From: Chloroflexota bacterium
GTDB taxonomy: Bacteria; Chloroflexota; Chloroflexia; Thermomicrobiales; UBA6265
Direction of reading: 5' to 3'
DNA: 6,092 bases
NCBI GenBank assembly: GCA_023424355.1
Contig: JAFAEA010000153.1
Coordinates: forward strand, 1-6,092
Positions 4,786 to 6,092 of the stretch are shown piece by piece (position 1 is the first letter of the stretch; each line of letters opens with the position of its first letter). A program made the translations under genes and the position numbers. The notes under the pieces are model-generated. The model saw nothing but the letters and a program-made list of their open reading frames with translations. It was not told where the DNA came from and searched no databases.

Positions 4786-5787
4786 TTAATAGAAGATGGT
4801 TTCCGTGAGGTGATATGGCCGGCTCCCGGCAGGCATGTGTTGGGAAAGCGACCACAGATGCCAATCCAGCTGGCCGGCTGTGATGTCGCGAACTCGTTGC
4901 CTCATGGCTTGGACGAATCGATCGCACGCGACGATCGTAGCCGCGCGGATCTCGACCTCCTCCCGACTCCCGGCTGGAATCCGATGACGGTTATCCACCA
5001 GCGCAGCGAGGTGATCGTCGTACTCCAGTACGCCGAGTTCCCGCAGGATTTGCGGCACCTTGTAATCGGCGAAGGCAGTGAGCTGCTCGAGATCGTGGAA
5101 CTCCGCCAGTGGCGAGCCCGCGAGTCCACCAGCAATATCGCCCACCAAGATTTGAGCGCGCTTGTAGAAGCGCACTTCGTTTTCTGGCAGAGACGTATTT
5201 GCATATGGCCATACCGTAACATCGTTGAACGACGGGAACGTCTCAACGATGTTCCTCACCAGGTTGACTGCAGATCCATCGGCAGCCGAGATGAATGTCG
5301 ATGCCGGATTAGCGCCGTAGGGGAGGAGTCCTCGACCCAACTCCCGGAGATTCGATACCCGGTTGTCAAATAATGGTATTTCCGTATGTCCTTCTTCTGG
5401 AGCGAGAATAGCGGCAACATCGTTCGCGGAAACATCCGCCAGCCATTGGGCGCTGTGAAGCGGTACCTCCGTCTCCATCGCCTTGGTGAGGGCTGCAACG
5501 AGGGCGACGTAGCCATCCACCAGCTCGTTCTTCCAGCGAACCCGCCATCGCACGGAAGGGTCATCACCCTGTCCCCAGAAGCAGAAGTTCAGGGCATCCA
5601 GCGCTAGCAACCACATGGCGGTGTGTTCATCGTTTTCCGCGCGGAAGTGGAGATCGGCATCCCAACCAGGTGGTTCGGGCGATTTCAACAAATCCAACGC
5701 GACAGTTTCGATCACCCCATCGTTGATCGCCACGTGTTGGCTGGAACCAACTACGGCGGTGCAACTGGAAAGAACTCCGAGGGTCAC
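4786..5787 (-). CDS. qng1: Queuosine 5'-phosphate N-glycosylase/hydrolase, Qng1-like (DUF2419, Q_salvage family), 333 aa
   Basis: Qng1 (human C9orf64) cleaves queuosine 5'-phosphate from tRNA turnover to release queuine, the base that tRNA-guanine transglycosylase re-inserts at anticodon position 34. The assignment rests on whole-length resemblance: the N-terminal GVLSSCTAVVGSSQHVAI, the aromatic ALDALNFCFWGQ (residues 62-73), YKRAQILVGDI (208-218), FADYKVPQ (239-246) and the closing PYHLTETIFY (324-333, the family's typical C-terminal motif). Length matches the roughly 340-residue family. No signal peptide is visible, so it acts in the cytoplasm. I cannot name the catalytic residue with certainty; acidic residues in the conserved blocks (D64, D217, D241) are candidates. 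The start is GTG at 5785-5787, overlapping the DinB stop by 4 nt (GTGA). It ends in tandem stops TAA TAG. The main alternative is an unstudied paralogue with another N-nucleoside substrate. Confidence 0.88.
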   Translation of the reverse strand: MTLGVLSSCTAVVGSSQHVAINDGVIETVALDLLKSPEPPGWDADLHFRAENDEHTAMWLLALDALNFCFWGQGDDPSVRWRVRWKNELVDGYVALVAALTKAMETEVPLHSAQWLADVSANDVAAILAPEEGHTEIPLFDNRVSNLRELGRGLLPYGANPASTFISAADGSAVNLVRNIVETFPSFNDVTVWPYANTSLPENEVRFYKRAQILVGDIAGGLAGSPLAEFHDLEQLTAFADYKVPQILRELGVLEYDDHLAALVDNRHRIPAGSREEVEIRAATIVACDRFVQAMRQRVRDITAGQLDWHLWSLSQHMPAGSRPYHLTETIFY

Positions 5788-6092
5788 GGAGTGGTGGCTC
5801 GTTCGGCCAGCCAGGCCTGGCGCTGGATTTCGGCATGTCCGAGGTGCAGTGCGGTGTGATCAATGGCGTGCATCAACCAGGACATACGAGTCCAGTTTGG
5901 TCGCACCGGCCGGATCTCCAGTGGCAAGGCACTGAGATCGACATCTGCTTCGGATTCCGCCAACTCGGCGAATCGGCTCAGGTAGTTATCGAACAGCTCG
6001 TCGATTTCCGCTCGCGTGGCTGTTGCCTGAAACTCCAGATCACGTTCGCGCGGGAAATCGAGGCCAAATACCTGATGCACAATCATCCAGCT
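5784..6092 (-). CDS. DinB-family protein (DUF664/mycothiol-transferase-like), C-terminal part, cut by window edge
   Basis: Only the last 102 residues lie in the window. The frame stays open through the right edge (…SWMIVHQVFGLD), so the ATG at 6086 is internal and the true start lies beyond 6092. The segment fits the DinB four-helix-bundle fold: a helix with WMIVHQVFGLDFPRERD, an acidic helix around DELFDNYLSRFAELAES, and the hallmark HAIDHTALHLGHAEIQRQ near the C-terminus, where the closely spaced histidines supply part of the metal-binding His triad. Family members include metal-dependent thiol (mycothiol/bacillithiol) transferases and many proteins of unknown role. The stop codon overlaps the GTG start of qng1 by 4 nt, so the two are almost certainly translated from one mRNA. 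Substrate and thiol cofactor are unknown. Confidence 0.82.
   Translation of the reverse strand, partial: SWMIVHQVFGLDFPRERDLEFQATATRAEIDELFDNYLSRFAELAESEADVDLSALPLEIRPVRPNWTRMSWLMHAIDHTALHLGHAEIQRQAWLAERATTP

Noticed and set aside
4810..5373. 187-codon open frame on the plus strand opposite qng1
   Set aside because: It is a shadow of the clearly conserved Qng1 frame and shows no domain pattern of its own.

Overview
The window is protein-coding bacterial DNA, about 55-57% GC by eye, with tightly packed genes and mixed ATG/GTG/TTG starts. No rRNA, tRNA, insertion sequence or CRISPR array is visible. The taxon cannot be fixed from the sequence. A queuosine-salvage hydrolase (Qng1/DUF2419), rare in bacteria but known from Sphaerobacter (Chloroflexota), together with an actinobacterial/Chloroflexota-style OppF-like ABC ATPase and DinB and nitroreductase proteins, makes Chloroflexota (Thermomicrobia-like) or a nearby lineage a reasonable guess. 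This is inference, not proof.

Layout. Positions 2-610 (+) hold the 3' two thirds of an oligopeptide-type ABC transporter ATPase, converging with a short membrane-anchored protein on the minus strand (619-1071). A 126-bp divergent intergenic region with overlapping inverted repeats leads to a second orphan single-pass membrane protein on the plus strand (1198-1635, TTG start). From 1651 to the right edge every gene is on the minus strand. In order of transcription (right to left) they are a DinB-family protein (cut by the window edge), Qng1 queuosine hydrolase, a VOC/glyoxalase-like protein, a nitroreductase, a diacylglycerol-kinase-family lipid kinase, and an App1-type (DUF2183) phosphatidate phosphatase.

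The minus-strand genes fall into two tightly coupled blocks. DinB and qng1 share a 4-nt overlap (GTGA). VOC, nitroreductase, lipid kinase and App1 are joined by 0-nt and 2-nt gaps and a 14-nt overlap. Between the blocks lies a 72-bp gap with a nested inverted/direct repeat (TAGCAC units) that probably contains the promoter and an operator or hairpin for the second block.

Functionally, the most notable pairing is the lipid kinase with App1: one family makes phosphatidic acid from diacylglycerol and the other removes that phosphate. Their translational coupling suggests a phosphatidate/diacylglycerol balance module. Qng1 suggests that the organism recovers queuine from tRNA-derived queuosine 5'-phosphate. 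VOC, nitroreductase and DinB families are common in redox, thiol and detoxification roles, but their substrates cannot be read from the sequence.
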